DNA of 60,000 nt from Strigamia acuminata (taxonomy: Eukaryota; Arthropoda; Chilopoda; Geophilomorpha; Linotaeniidae): positions 994,001 to 1,054,000 of the forward strand of contig OX442321.1 of assembly GCA_949358305.1 (NCBI GenBank), given 5' to 3'. Positions 23,310 to 34,419 of this stretch are shown one piece after another. Position numbers and translations under genes: made by a program. Positions within the stretch are counted from its first letter, which is position 1, and each line of letters opens with the position of its first letter. The notes under the pieces are model-generated. The model was not told where the DNA came from. It ran no database searches and saw nothing but the letters and a program-made list of their open reading frames with translations.

Positions 23310-23706
23310 TACTCTAGTTCAGTCAAAAAAGCACTTTACAATCTGTAGTCCCATTGGTCGAGCCAGTTTACTGGTGTAGTGATCCGGAAAAGTAGACTCA
23401 AACACCAGAATTGCATTACAATGTACAGACATTGTAATCGATAACCTAGGCAACTGCCAAAAATTCAAAATTGTTTACTTTACAGACGATGTAAGCAATA
23501 AACATAACAAATATGAGTTTGACATTTTTATATGCGTAAAACTTCATTTCAATGATGGAAATAACATTTTTTAATAAGAAAAATCTAAATAATATTAACT
23601 AAACTAGTCATAACAAGCACAACAATAAATAAAAATCAAAACTACTTCTCCTAGTAGTAGTATACAGTCTGGAGTTAGTAGTGAACTGGCTCGACCAATG
23701 GGAACT
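23308..23706. mobile_element. IR-C copy b, inverted and abutting copy a
   Basis: It starts TATACTCTAGTTCAGTCAAA and runs through CCCATTGGTCGAGCCAGTTT. The other end is AGTGAACTGGCTCGACCAAT plus GGG at about 23703. It lies in the opposite orientation to copy a and shares its terminal TATA with it (GAGTATATACTC at 23303-23314). Its left outer arm is related to that of the copy at 27828. The right outer arm beyond ACCAATGGG does not match, so this end is either decayed or replaced. Confidence 0.65.
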
Positions 23707-23787
23707 ATCTACTGTTTAATCACTATCTACTACTGTATGTATCTGTGTTCGAGATTAAAACTTGTGTATTACGTTGTTGCCATGTTA

Positions 23788-24199
23788 TACCTTGTTTACA
23801 CCAAGGTTTTGGATCTCATTCGAAGCTGCGGATATAGATACATGATCGGTGTGAACACTGACCTCGGTTCACGGATCTAGATCCGGATTGGAAACAGACC
23901 GTGCAGGCACAAGTCTGTAGCTTTCCATTGTTCGCACAATTCGATAACAAAATAGAAATTTCTTTTCGAGTATTTGTACATTTAGATTTTAGAATTAGTG
24001 TCTTTAAAATAAACTTATAATAACAATAAAAATTAATAAATTTGAATTATGTTGGCAGCTATTGTAGCGAGGTGTTCCTAAAACCTGTTGCTACTAAAAC
24101 CCGGTTTTGCTTGATTGAATCAACTTTTTGGTGAATATTAGAACTCGGTTCAGTTGGATCTGATCCAGCCAAACTACATCCGTTGGTGTAAACAAGGTA
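23788..24199. mobile_element. IR-K inverted-repeat element with TTA duplication
   Basis: Ends are TACCTTGTTTACACCAA and its inverse TTGGTGTAAACAAGGTA, with one mismatch just inside. TTA flanks both sides (23785-23787 and 24200-24202). GGATCT blocks (GGATCTCATTCGA and inverse) also pair inside. No coding frame. The TWA duplication allows a PIF/Harbinger-like origin. Confidence 0.7.
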
Positions 24200-24202
24200 T
24201 TA

Positions 24203-25891
24203 CCATCATGGCGGTTCAGCTCATTGTCTCTTATTTTTTAGAACACAACAAGTTCATTCATTCATTGGTTAATAATGCAGAAATTTAAAAAAAATTGTCA
24301 TTTGTGGGAAATGACAGTTGGACTAACGCACTGAAATCCATCAATCAGCACAAATTGTCACAAAAAAAATATATTTCACGAGTTTAATTTAGAGTTTTAT
24401 CTTTAAAGTGTTGCGAAAAATAATTTACGACGCAAATTCCAATCAATTTTTAAGTAACCAACTGCCATAAAAATCAATAAATCTTGCGACATAAAATTTA
24501 ACATTTTTAATAAAATATTCATTTTTATAGCCCCGTCTCTGCAAAGAATAGTAAGAATAAAAAATAAAATAGAATAGAATTCTTAGGCTGCCATGGAAAA
24601 TTCATACACTTGTAATAAAAAATTGATTCATACTCAAACATAAAACATGAATTTACAAATTTGCTGAATTTCAAGCTTTATTAAATCATGTCACAACTTT
24701 CCACCAAACAAAGACCAAAAAACAAAGATCCCATTTAAATACTTCTAAGAAAAACAAAAAATATTTTTTATCTAAAAAAAAAAAAAATAATAAAATCTAA
24801 AAAAAAAAACCCTTTTATTAAATTGAAAATTAAACTTGATTGACAGCTAAAAAGAATCTCCAGCTTCTTTTGCTTACAATGGCACATTCCCTCAAACAAT
24901 AGACAAAAAATTATTTATTAAATTTTTCCCTAAAAAAAAAAAAAAAAAAAAAATTGTTTTGTTCGCACTTTTAAGATTGAAATGTTGAGTTGAGTGCATC
25001 CATGACAGAAAAATAAAGATGAAAGAAAAGACAAAAGATAAGGTGTTGTCATTCTGTCTCCATGACAACCAAAAAGATTGTCAACATTGACAGATATGTG
25101 AACAAGAGCAGAATGAAGGTTCAAATAAAATCACATTTTTATGTCAGTAAAGTCGATATATAGAAAACAAAAATAAAAGGTCAGAAAATTCAAGTGATTA
25201 AGAATTGCACTGTTGAAGCATTAAATTGGTGCAGTTGCTGGTCTCTGCCAGTTGTCAACAAAGTGCAGAGGCCATTGAACTTTGAACGAGGAAAATTTGA
25301 TTTTCTGCTTTAGACTTTAGTGATTGTGGCCGAGGTGCTTAGCCAAGTAATTTGCATGGCCGTTGCTTCGCTTCCAACCTATTCCCAGTATTAGTTGGTT
25401 CTATGTGTGTTGGATGGCTTTTTTTTACGACGTTTGCTTAATGTATTCGCGATGGAAGCAACGGCCTAACTACGCATTTTTGGCCCAGATGCAAAATGTT
25501 AAAAAAGGTCCCTCTGCCGACATGTTGGGCCCTTGTGTCTACTTTATAAAATTGCAATTTTCTTAAAAAATTTAGAACAAAAGATTTGAGGAGTAGTCAT
25601 TTTTAGACTGAATCAATGTTGCTCTACAAGTTTACAATTGGAAATTTCTGTCTATCTCTAACGGTTTCCGATATAATTTTCAAATGACCTTCAAGGAACA
25701 TCCCAAGGTCAAATTTTGAGTCACCAAAAGATTGTCCCACCCAACTTTAGTACTTTGCCATCATTAGTTTAGATGCATTGTCAGCACTTTCAGAAAAATT
25801 AAGTAACGATACAGACTTTTTGTTCACCCTGTATATGTCATGGGCCCTTAGTACCATCTGTACTCGCACTTTACCGGCATGCCGCTTAAAG
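24203..25891. other. Non-coding stretch, nothing recognised
   Basis: Very AT-rich with A-runs near 24773-24806 and 24932-24951. The short frame at 25363-25566 has no motif. Confidence 0.5.
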
Positions 25892-26257
25892 TATACAACG
25901 TTGTCCAAACTCCAATTGGTTGAGCCGGATTACGCCTAACTGTGGACTGTGCTCTACTACGTGGAGAAGTAGTTCTGTTTATTTTCAATGACTTTCAGTG
26001 TAAAAAGTGATTAGAATGATGGATTTTAATTATTTGGTAATAAAATATTTATTTCATTTGCTAAAATAAGCTTTTTCCCTTTTTAATCAATCAAACAATG
26101 TAAGTTTGTTGGTTTCTTTTGGCAGGTAAACAAACGTTTAGTTTTTTATTGGTTGTTTTGCCTAGTTCGATAACAATTCTGGTATTATGGGTTAGTTTTT
26201 TGTACCACTACACCAATGATACGGCTCAACCAATAGGAGTTTGGACAATGTTGTATC
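25892..26257. mobile_element. IR-C copy d1 (MITE-like)
   Basis: The left arm TATACAACGTTGTCCAAACT continues with CCAATTGGTTGAGCCG, and the right arm is the inverse. Inner blocks ACTGTGGACTGTGCTCTACT and GGAGAAGTAGTTCTG mark it as IR-C. A single end of this subtype lies at 56700-56800. The outer arm differs from those of the other copies although its two sides match each other. Confidence 0.7.
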
Positions 26258-26290
26258 GGTTTGGAATATAGAAATCTACAATTAAGAGTG

Positions 26291-26524
26291 TATACTCTGG
26301 CCATGTGTAAGTTTAGCCTAAATCCGAGCCTCATAACTCACTCTGTGCTGCCACCAGGAAAAATAGTTCAGAGTTTATTGCTTGCTTCTTCCAGAAATCT
26401 TAGAACGTTCGCTTACTATTTCAGTAGATCGGTTGCAATCCTGGTGTTTGGATCTATTTTCTTGTATCACTACACCAGAGAAAAGGCTCGGATTTAGACC
26501 AAACTTACATATGGCCAGAGTATA
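26291..26524. mobile_element. IR-C copy d2, short form
   Basis: Ends TATACTCTGGCCATGTGTAA and the inverse CATATGGCCAGAGTATA, continuing with CTAAATCCGAGCC in both arms. Only 234 bp long. It lies 33 bp from copy d1. A solo end with the same arm sequence is found at 37189-37255. Confidence 0.7.
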
Positions 26525-27827
26525 GGTTTTGTTCTCTGCCTACCGGTAGTGCCAAGATGCGAAGATTTAAGTTCTTATCTTTGAACGTTCGTTAATCGAA
26601 TGTTCATTATGTATACCATCAATTCTTCTGATGGGATTGAATGAGAAGTCAAGGGCGGACTATCCAGTTGTGACCTTGAAATTGACCCTGAGAGTCATCT
26701 TCATGTCATTTAAATTGGCAACTCTGGAACCATCCAGTTAGAGCAAAATTTACAATAGGTGCGTTCAATCTTAAATGGATTTCTTTGATGTCGCTGATTT
26801 TCTTGATTACCGGAGACCGAAAATGATGATTTTTACCTCATTAAATGGAAATCGCATTTCTTAAAATCCACGTGCCGTGTCACTTTTCTTGATTATCTTG
26901 ATTTTTAAAAATCAGTTGAAATCCGATTTACTTGATTTCTGAAAATTTCTTCCAAACTTCTCCCGATATTTTATCAAAATTGATTCGTGAATGGTCCCCA
27001 TTGATTAGTTGATTGGCTTTTCTCGTCCAATCTGCCTTCAGAAAGGCTAAAAACAGGAAATAACAAAAACTTTAATGGCACCACTCTCCACATCAGCTCC
27101 TTATTTGCATACTCCAGAATACATAATCAGAACTCACAAAAAAACCAATCAACTTTAAATATCCTCTTATTATTTCATCTCTCACATATCCAATTAATTT
27201 AGATGTAAACTTCAAGTTAATGATTTTTTTAAAACGAAAAAAAAAAAAAAAAAAACCCATCTGGTTTTCCTCATCAATTTTGGACATGCCATCTTTTCGC
27301 TTCGTTCCAAATAAACATAAAAAAAAATCCATTTATTTGTGTATCTGGAGGATATTACTTTAGAGCGCGCCAAAGACGCTACTGGAAACGTCAGTGCGAG
27401 ATAAGAGGTGAAATGATTGCCGAGCGTTGCAACATGCAAATTATTAGTATTTTCCCCGACTGATAAACAAAAGAAGCAACCTTGCGTGAGACATTAATTT
27501 CTCTATCTCGTTTTTTATTTCATTTTATCTAGGATCATTCCGAAACGTCGACCAACACCAGACCGCACAAGTTATTGAAACTAACTCAAGACAGTAAGTA
27601 ACAACTTCATTTATTATCATCATCATCATTATTATTTATTATTACCATCATCAAAAATTACGCTCATTAATACTATCTCTATACAACTAACACGTGATTG
27701 GTTGAAAGCCTAAGCAATTTCATTGGCTCGAACGAATGACGTCATCGTTACCGGGGAAACTGCTTTCTTTGTCTATTTACCAAAACCATGGTAGCAGAGG
27801 GTGGTTTGGGTGAGTTTTAGGCAGTTC
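26525..27827. other. Non-coding stretch, nothing recognised
   Basis: A-run at 27237-27254. A single GGTGCGTTCAATCTTAAAT at about 26759 resembles the end of IR-G (51507). No gene is supported. Confidence 0.45.
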
Positions 27828-28257
27828 TATACTCGAGTTGCACTCAAAAAGGCACCTCATAATGTGTACTCCCATTGGTCGAGCCAGTTTACTACTAACT
27901 CCAGACTGTGTACTACAACTAGGAGAAGTAGTTTTGTTTTTTATTTATTGTTGTGATTGTTATGACTAATTTAGTTTATGTTATTTTGATTTTATTTAAT
28001 AAAAAATGTTATTTCCATCATTAAAATGAAGTTTCACACATTTAAAAATGTCAAACTCATGTTTGTTGTGTTTATTGCTTACATCGTCTGGAAGTTTGAA
28101 TTTTAGGCCATTGCTTAGGCAATCGATTCCAATGACTATACATTGTAATGCAATTCTGGTGTTTGGATCTACTTTTCCGGATCACTACACCAGTAAACTG
28201 GCTCGACCAATGGGAGTACACATTGTGAGGTGCTTTTTTGAGTGCAACTCGAGTATA
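27828..28257. mobile_element. IR-C copy c, best-preserved
   Basis: The terminal repeat is about 66 bp: it starts TATACTCGAGTTGCACTCAA and runs to CCCATTGGTCGAGCCAGTTT plus ACT. The two arms differ at two positions only. Inner left: CTAACTCCAGACTGTG and GGAGAAGTAGTTTTG. Inner right: ATTGTAATGCAATTCTGGTG. The flanking TA on both sides fits a TA duplication, but because the end itself is TATA this is ambiguous. No transposase frame. Confidence 0.85.
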
Positions 28258-28630
28258 AGTGACCAGGTTTACCAAAGTTGAATTTTATTTATCCGGTTAA
28301 CCGTGTGGGTTTACATGACATTAGTTTTCTGGTAAACTTGACGACACATGTGAATTACCCGTAATGCATTTTGATTATCTGGAACAACAAAATGGTTGTC
28401 GATCTATTTCAGCCAATCCTATTATCGTCCTTTGTTTTGTTTTAAACAAATGAAAATATTGAAATCGTAGAGGACAACAGCCTTTGCCAAATAAGACTTG
28501 GCAACGATTTGGATTATTCATTGTCCAGAATCTTCTATGCAACTACAACACTGAGCACCATTCTTTCGTAGACACCTTGTGTTAGAAATATTAAGTCAAG
28601 GAAATCAGAACCCTAGGCTAAATATACAAT
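28258..28630. other. Short non-coding stretch
   Basis: No gene or repeat seen apart from isolated TTTACATGACA. Confidence 0.4.
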
Positions 28631-29125
28631 AAGGGGTTTCATTAAATGAGCGATTAGTTGATTACTTTGATTACTTTGATTAGTCGATTACTTGATGTGT
28701 CATGTGACTGGATTCAACCAATCCCGAGAATAATCATTTCATCAAATAAGCAACTAAGCAACTAATCAAGTAATCACCCCAAACCATGATTTTCTGCTGA
28801 CTTGGGCCGATTATAAGTTCTCTCTCAACTGAAACCAACATGGCGGCACCAGACCCGCTTCAACTACACAAGGTCATAATAAAACAAAGTCTGCTCAGTT
28901 TAGGTTAAACTGAACACATGAAACTAGTTAGGTAGTTGCAATTATTATTTGTAGGAACTTTTTTAAACAATTGCAACGTATTTAGGTTACAATTTAAACA
29001 ATTCCGCCCATCGGAGCAATAATCACATCATAATCAGATTTTTGTTGGGTCCTCAATAATTGAGTGATTACGATTATTGCAATAATCAACTAATCACAAT
29101 AATCGCTCATTTAATGAAACCCCTT
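28631..29125. mobile_element. IR-E copy 2 (MITE-like)
   Basis: Ends AAGGGGTTTCATTAAATGAG and the inverse, giving a terminal repeat of about 26 bp including GCGATTA. The interior shares GTGAC, CCAATC and AATAATC blocks with the copy at 14269. The sub-terminal arm (GATTAGTTGATTAC repeats) is quite different from that copy. No clear target duplication was seen. Confidence 0.75.
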
Positions 29126-30101
29126 GCTATTCTGTTTTTACACGGTCTAATTTTACACGGTTTCACTTCAAAATTTGAACAACATTTGAACAACATTTGA
29201 ACTACATTTGAACCGTGTTATATTTATCTGCGCAGAACGTGATGCAGTGTTTGAATTTAGCATCAAGTTACCAAGCGCAAACTTTAGCGAAATATTTATT
29301 TGGAGGTACAAAATGTTTTATAAAACTCTATTAGACTTCTGAACAAAATTGTTGTCCAGCGAAGCCATGCTGTGTGAGATTCCGCTGTTGTTTTTGAACA
29401 AGACTTTAATCAAATTGTTTTGAAAGACCCGAAATAACAAAAAAAAATAGCAAAAACAACAAGTGTATTATTTTTTTCCCCAAAAAAAAATTTTTTCTGG
29501 AATCAAATATTTTTCCATACAATAATATTAATAATTCTTGAAGAAAAAATATGAATACTTATTTACCTGCCATTTCACACAATACAAAGTTAAAACATTA
29601 ATTTTTAATTTAAATTGGAACCAATTTTAAGTATATGATTAATAAAACACATAATCCATGAAATAAGTAGTCTAAGAATGTTAAGAATTATTAATTCACC
29701 TCACTAGCATGCATACCGGCTCTATTTGAACTATCAAACCGCCATTTAAGAATTTTCCAAAGCAGCTTTTCCGGCTTTAAAACCTGTTGAAAAGCTGACT
29801 TAAAGCAGCCAACTTTGTTTTTGAACTAATCTAAACTTATAACCAATTGTATACGAATAAAATTTCATCAACGCAACACGAGAATTAGCACTACTTGATA
29901 ACACGAGACAACATTCTAACATTCCTGAAAGTCTAAAAAAACTCATGTCTAAAAATCACCTCCTAACACAATAAAACTGGTATGGCAACACCTTTAAGAC
30001 AAAAATCGTGCTATTTTTATCGTTCCACAAGTGTTGACACGAGATCCTGTAGGCGTATTCAATAGGGAATTAACATAACACGAGAATTAGCACTATATCC
30101 G
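29126..30101. other. Non-coding stretch with an IR-O end at about 29228-29275
   Basis: GCGCAGAACGTGATGCAGTG and TTTGAATTTAGCATCAAGTT match the terminal part of IR-O (36119-36812, right arm). ACATTTGAAC is repeated three times at about 29181-29213. No gene is supported. Confidence 0.5.
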
Positions 30102-30105
30102 TTAA

Positions 30106-30505
30106 CCTTCCCATAGTCATGGTGGGTTAAAAAAATTACAGAAGTGGAAAAATCACTAATTCTTTTTTTTCATGAAAATTAATTAATGAGGTTAACTTTT
30201 ATTCTTCAAAAACTTTTTCTTATTTTATAATGTCTAAATACAAATAGTTTTTCAATTATTATTAAGATAATTTAATATTTATAACATAAAACACCCTTAA
30301 TGGGAGCGCTGTACACCACTTTGCCATCTGTTTGCACTAGGTGGCGTATTAAAATTAGTCCTAAAACATGTGCTTTTACCAAGAAAAATGCGATTGCACC
30401 AGGAAAAATGTGATTGTGCACATGTGCAGAAGGATTTTTTAAAAGAAAGCAGAAATGACCACCATGGCTGCACATGTGTAGTAAACAGCCATGGCTATGG
30501 GAAGG
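30106..30505. mobile_element. IR-H copy 2: piggyBac-like MITE at TTAA
   Basis: It begins CCTTCCCATAGTCATGGTGG, ends CCATGGCTATGGGAAGG, and is flanked by TTAA on each side (30102-30105, 30506-30509). The interior matches copy 1 at 6123-6601 in order, including GCGATTGCACCAGG and TTTATAACATAAAACACC. No transposase frame remains. Confidence 0.85.
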
Positions 30506-30509
30506 TTAA

Positions 30510-31136
30510 CATAAGTTGGCATTCTTTCGATAAAATACAGTAATCGTATATATCTTCCTGAATAATGTCTAATCATAATACAAATAACATTTGTCCCAAC
30601 ACCTTGACACGACATTCGAATGCACATAGTGACAACTACTCCAATTTAGTATTCTGGTTCAAGATTTGTGCTTACAATGGACTTTTTCTCACACACAAAC
30701 AACAATCTATCAGGCCAGGTTAGATAATGTTAGAATGCCAAACTAATTTCACCTGGCACCTGACAGTAGACATTGCCTTTAAATTTTGTCTCTCTCATTC
30801 AAACAAACCAAACACCTAAGTCATTAACTTCTGCAACAACATCTGACTGTGACAAACACACACACACTGCTCTAAACTAACACATATTTTCACTTGTCAA
30901 TAATATACATTGACAAAATCTCATTTCAAACACTACAAACACCTGGTGACCATCCTAAAACTTTATCTTACTTCTCCTGGACAACGTCTGGACGTTGCAA
31001 ATCTCTTTTAAATCGCAAAAGAGATCGCAAATGGAAAAACTTTAAGAAACTCTAAACTACAAACAATAAATCAAAACCACAGGCCTTTCAATCCACATCT
31101 TCAATGCTCAATATTTGGATACAAATTACCGGATGT
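30510..31136. other. Non-coding stretch, nothing firm
   Basis: A segment near 31065-31093 (CTACAAACAATAAATCAAAA) recurs directly beside the right edge of IR-D at 19366. A dispersed repeat probably underlies both sites. Confidence 0.4.
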
Positions 31137-31416
31137 ACATCATTTTAGCGATTTTATTTTAGCGACACACCATTTTAGCGAACATGTCATTTTAGCGACA
31201 CAAAAACCTAAGTTTAATTCCTAAGAAGGGCTAACAAGAGGGGGTTGCGCCCCCCCTTGACCCCCCGCGAACCTTACCTTACTGGTTTTTTGATGAAAAC
31301 CACTTTTTTGAGCCGGCTTGTCGCTAAAACCGAGGTTTTTGTGTCGCTAAAATGACATGTTCGCTAAAATGGGACTTTTTTGGTAAAAATCGCTAAAATG
31401 AGCGTCGCTAAAATGA
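31137..31416. mobile_element. IR-P element with repeated TTTTAGCGA in its arms
   Basis: Both arms contain four or more copies of ATTTTAGCGA, inverted between the arms. The core pair TTTTAGCGAACATGTCATTT plus TAGCGACACAAAAACCT is perfect. The centre is GC-rich (GGGGGTTGCGCCCCCCCTTG). The structure suggests a non-autonomous DNA transposon with repeated transposase-binding motifs. The family is not assigned. Confidence 0.7.
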
Positions 31417-32527
31417 CTATAACCGAAATTACCAACCCCAGTGGTCCAGACCATCAAATGACTTTCCTTCAACATATTTATCCCCTACTTTGTCAAACAA
31501 CTAGCCTCATTCAGCTAAAACATATCCAACAACAAAAACAAAACTCAAAACGATCCAATTTCCCACAGTTCCCCCTTCAACCGCGCTCTACAATAAATTA
31601 AATGAAATTAGTAGAGGGAGTGGCATCATCAATGGCGAACCCTAACAGTTGCAACTATATGTTTTTTCTCCTGGGAGAAAGGTCTACGTCCGAATATCGC
31701 TGATAACGACTCACGGATGGATGGATGGGTGGGTGGACGGGTGGGTGGTGCACCGACAGACCAGGATAACGGGTAGTGAGCAGGAAGGGAAGGATAGAGC
31801 GTGCGTGTCACTTAGACGCGCCAATGGCCGCCAGCGGCTGCCACTAGTTAGGAAATGGAACGGAAGTAAACAACCATTGCTTCAGCCTGGCGTTTCTTTT
31901 GCTAATGGGATTCCAAGACTTAATGGGAAAATGTTAAATAAGATTTAAAAGTTTTTTTTTTAAAACGGATTAGAAAGAATTGAAAATTCTCGAACGTGCA
32001 AATTTGAAATCTCTTTTGTTTTGAGTTAAGAATAGCAAAAGGTTAAAGCAGCACATTAAACACATTTAAATTCGTAACTCAAACTTGTATTTAGCAGAGT
32101 CTGCTTCAATGTTTTGCCAACAGATGGAATGTGGGGCTTTGTGGAGAGTTGTAGTTGTTGGAATTGGAATTTTGTAAGTTTGTTTGAGCTAATAGTAATT
32201 GGTGTGACAAAACATAAATCAGTTTGTTCTAAAAGGAACGAATAAATGTGATGTATAGGCTCATTAACATGAATTTCCCACACAGCACAACATGGCTTAA
32301 TGAGAGTTCTCGGGGACTTGTGCACATTCGATGTTGTATGTACCGTTGTTACAGCATTCACCGTGCATTACTCGCAGTGTAACCTACAACTTCGCTTGTT
32401 GTCGGATACATAGGTGATACAGGCACCATCTGTTGTTGCAATATTACAACTTCCTGAAAACAAATGGTGGTTCACCATGACTGCAGGCATTCACCCAACA
32501 TATTTGTCGAATTTGAACAATTCGCTC
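31417..32527. other. Non-coding stretch, nothing recognised
   Basis: It contains a GGATGGATGGGTGGGTGG patch at 31719-31748. Frames at 31649 (plus) and 32056 (minus) have no recognised motif. Confidence 0.45.
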
Positions 32528-32665
32528 CTGGTACCTTGATGCCTAATTCAAACTGAGCATCACATTCTGTACATGCACTTATCATGACAATTGTCAAGTT
32601 TGTTGGCAACAAAATTTTGGTACCATGCTGAAAGAACGATTGTTAATGAGTTTAGTTTATTGTAA
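32528..32665. mobile_element. IR-O arm fragment
   Basis: The order TTCAAACTGAGCATCACATT, CTG.ACATG, ACAATTGTCAAGTTTGTTG and GAGTTTA matches the inverse of the right arm of IR-O at about 36655-36815. GCTTCAAGATACCAAG at about 33051 may be the other end of this copy, with unrelated sequence between. Confidence 0.55.
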
Positions 32666-33164
32666 CCCGCCTCGCTTGCTTGCGTCCAAAAATTCTTGAC
32701 GCTGACGCCAATTCCTGCTTCAACTCCAAGTTGAAGTAAGCGACGCAACGCAAGGAAAGGTCTTACGTCCAACCAATCACGATTGACTCCAACTCTCGTC
32801 AATTCACGTCTGCTTGGCGAGACTTTGCCACGTGCAAACAGGCCGCCATTTTCGGATTCTGGAACTAGTTCTAGAACTAGATCCAATTCCAGGTTTCATT
32901 GAAATCATCTGATTGGCCAGACGCAACATCAATTGTTTCAGCTCTGTTCACGTGTGACCAACAGTGTGAACAGACTCTACGTTGCGTTTAACTAATTTTT
33001 CCTTGCATTGCGTTGCGTAGCCCCTAGTGTGAACACAAGTGTGAATCTAGCTTCAAGATACCAAGCACGAACAGTTGTCAACAACATACTAAGACTCATA
33101 TAGTCTGTATACCTGAGGCAGCAGTGTAATCCCAAAATCCTATTTAACTATCACGCATCGATAC

Positions 33165-33275
33165 GATAAACCGTGCTGATCACATTTCCCCATTAGAACA
33201 CAGAAGTTAAGCAGCTTTGAGCCCGGTCAGTACTTGGATGCAAATGCAAGGTTGGCCTCAAGAAAGTCATCATGA
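33165..33275 (+). mobile_element. 5S rRNA-derived SINE copy 2, internally deleted
   Basis: CATTAGAACACAGAAGTTAA, GCCCGGTCAGTACTTGGATG match the 5S rRNA gene. After GGATG the sequence jumps directly to GCAAATGCAAGGTTGG and AAGAAAGTCAT, the body seen 120 bases further on in copy 1. The missing part lies between two GATG motifs in copy 1, so a microhomology deletion explains it. Not a functional 5S gene. Confidence 0.65.
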
Positions 33276-33556
33276 TATTAAATGCAATTCAGAATGGCTG
33301 CAACTACAGTAATCCCTCCAACAAACAAACCCATCAATCATTGATGAGACTTGAGAAAGCAAACCATTCTCTTTGATGCACAAAGTGAATTTCAGGACTG
33401 GACATCAAACAATGTTTTCCATATACAAGATAAGAATTTGATCACATTATAGCTGTGCCTCTGTCAAGAAGAACCACAACAAACAAAACATAATCTTGTC
33501 GAGTGTTCAAACCAGCTTGCTATAATGTTATAATAATTGACAGGAAAAACACTTAC

Positions 33557-33611
33557 CGGAGAAAGCCGGCTGAAATTACCCAGGGCCCATAATCCATTTT
33601 GTCCATCAATC
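33557..33611 (-). CDS. Possible internal exon, unidentified minus-strand gene
   Basis: On the minus strand a 55-nt block is bounded by a strong acceptor (TTTTCTTTTCCAG) and a consensus donor (GTAAGT). It is open in two frames. One reads IDGQNGLWALGNFSRLSP (acceptor phase 2, donor phase 0) and the other LMDKMDYGPWVISAGFL. I recognise neither. No partner exon with matching phase was found nearby. It may be a true small exon or a chance pairing of splice-like signals. Confidence 0.3.
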
Positions 33612-34341
33612 CTGGAAAAGAAAAGTTCGGCAAATTAGTTGCAATCCTATATTGAATTATAGGATTTACTCAAACCAGTCAACAACTATGATTGGCTTGA
33701 AGCTTGTAGAGAATTTTATCCTGGCATTACTGTTCCCTGCAGATCGGAATAAACTTGGCCAATAGTCTCATTTCGTCTTTAAAGCCACTAATAGTAGAGT
33801 CCAGTTTGTAACCCATCAAGAACAGTTGAGGTGCAAGAAAGGCAAGAGCCCTTTAAAGGTCCTTTGGAGCTCATTGATCAAGCCTGGTCTTCTGGGGATC
33901 ATTGGGAGATACATGGAGTCTTAAGTCTCACAGGTCTGGATAGAACAAAACTTGAACTTTGGACATTCTAAACCAGCAATTTATGTTAAGTTTTGCCAAT
34001 TACTTCAAATATTTAAGTGCCACTTAACTTTAATTACCACCTTATTCCAGTCTCCTCAAAGTAATTGCACATAATTAAATGTTCTATCCACAAACTTAAA
34101 CCTCCAACATGGTGAGCCAAAAAGTATTTGTTTCACACTAAACATGGCCCTTTGACCAAGGAAATCCAACCTTTTTTGCTCGCCACCCTAAATTTCAAAA
34201 CACATTTTCCTCGCTATCAAACAATTGATTAGCTCGGAGTTGTTAGTTTAGGGAAAACATGGCTTAGCTGGTCGTACAAAAGAAAGTTAAAGACTTCCTG
34301 CATAGTCTGCTGCCAATCCCAATCCAATAGTTGAATCTAGG
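33612..34341. other. Non-coding stretch
   Basis: No gene or repeat recognised. Confidence 0.4.
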
Positions 34342-34391
34342 ACGATCAACGACAGGACTTCCCATCTAGCACAATTTAATTGTTAGACTGT
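34342..34391. mobile_element. IR-D arm fragment
   Basis: GACGATCAACGACAGGACTT and CCATCTAGCACAATTTAATT match the start of the IR-D-related block at 37013. It breaks off after GACTGTAATG, 28 bp before IR-A copy 2. Confidence 0.6.
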
Positions 34392-34419
34392 AATGTAACG
34401 AAGGGGTTTAGAAGTCTAA

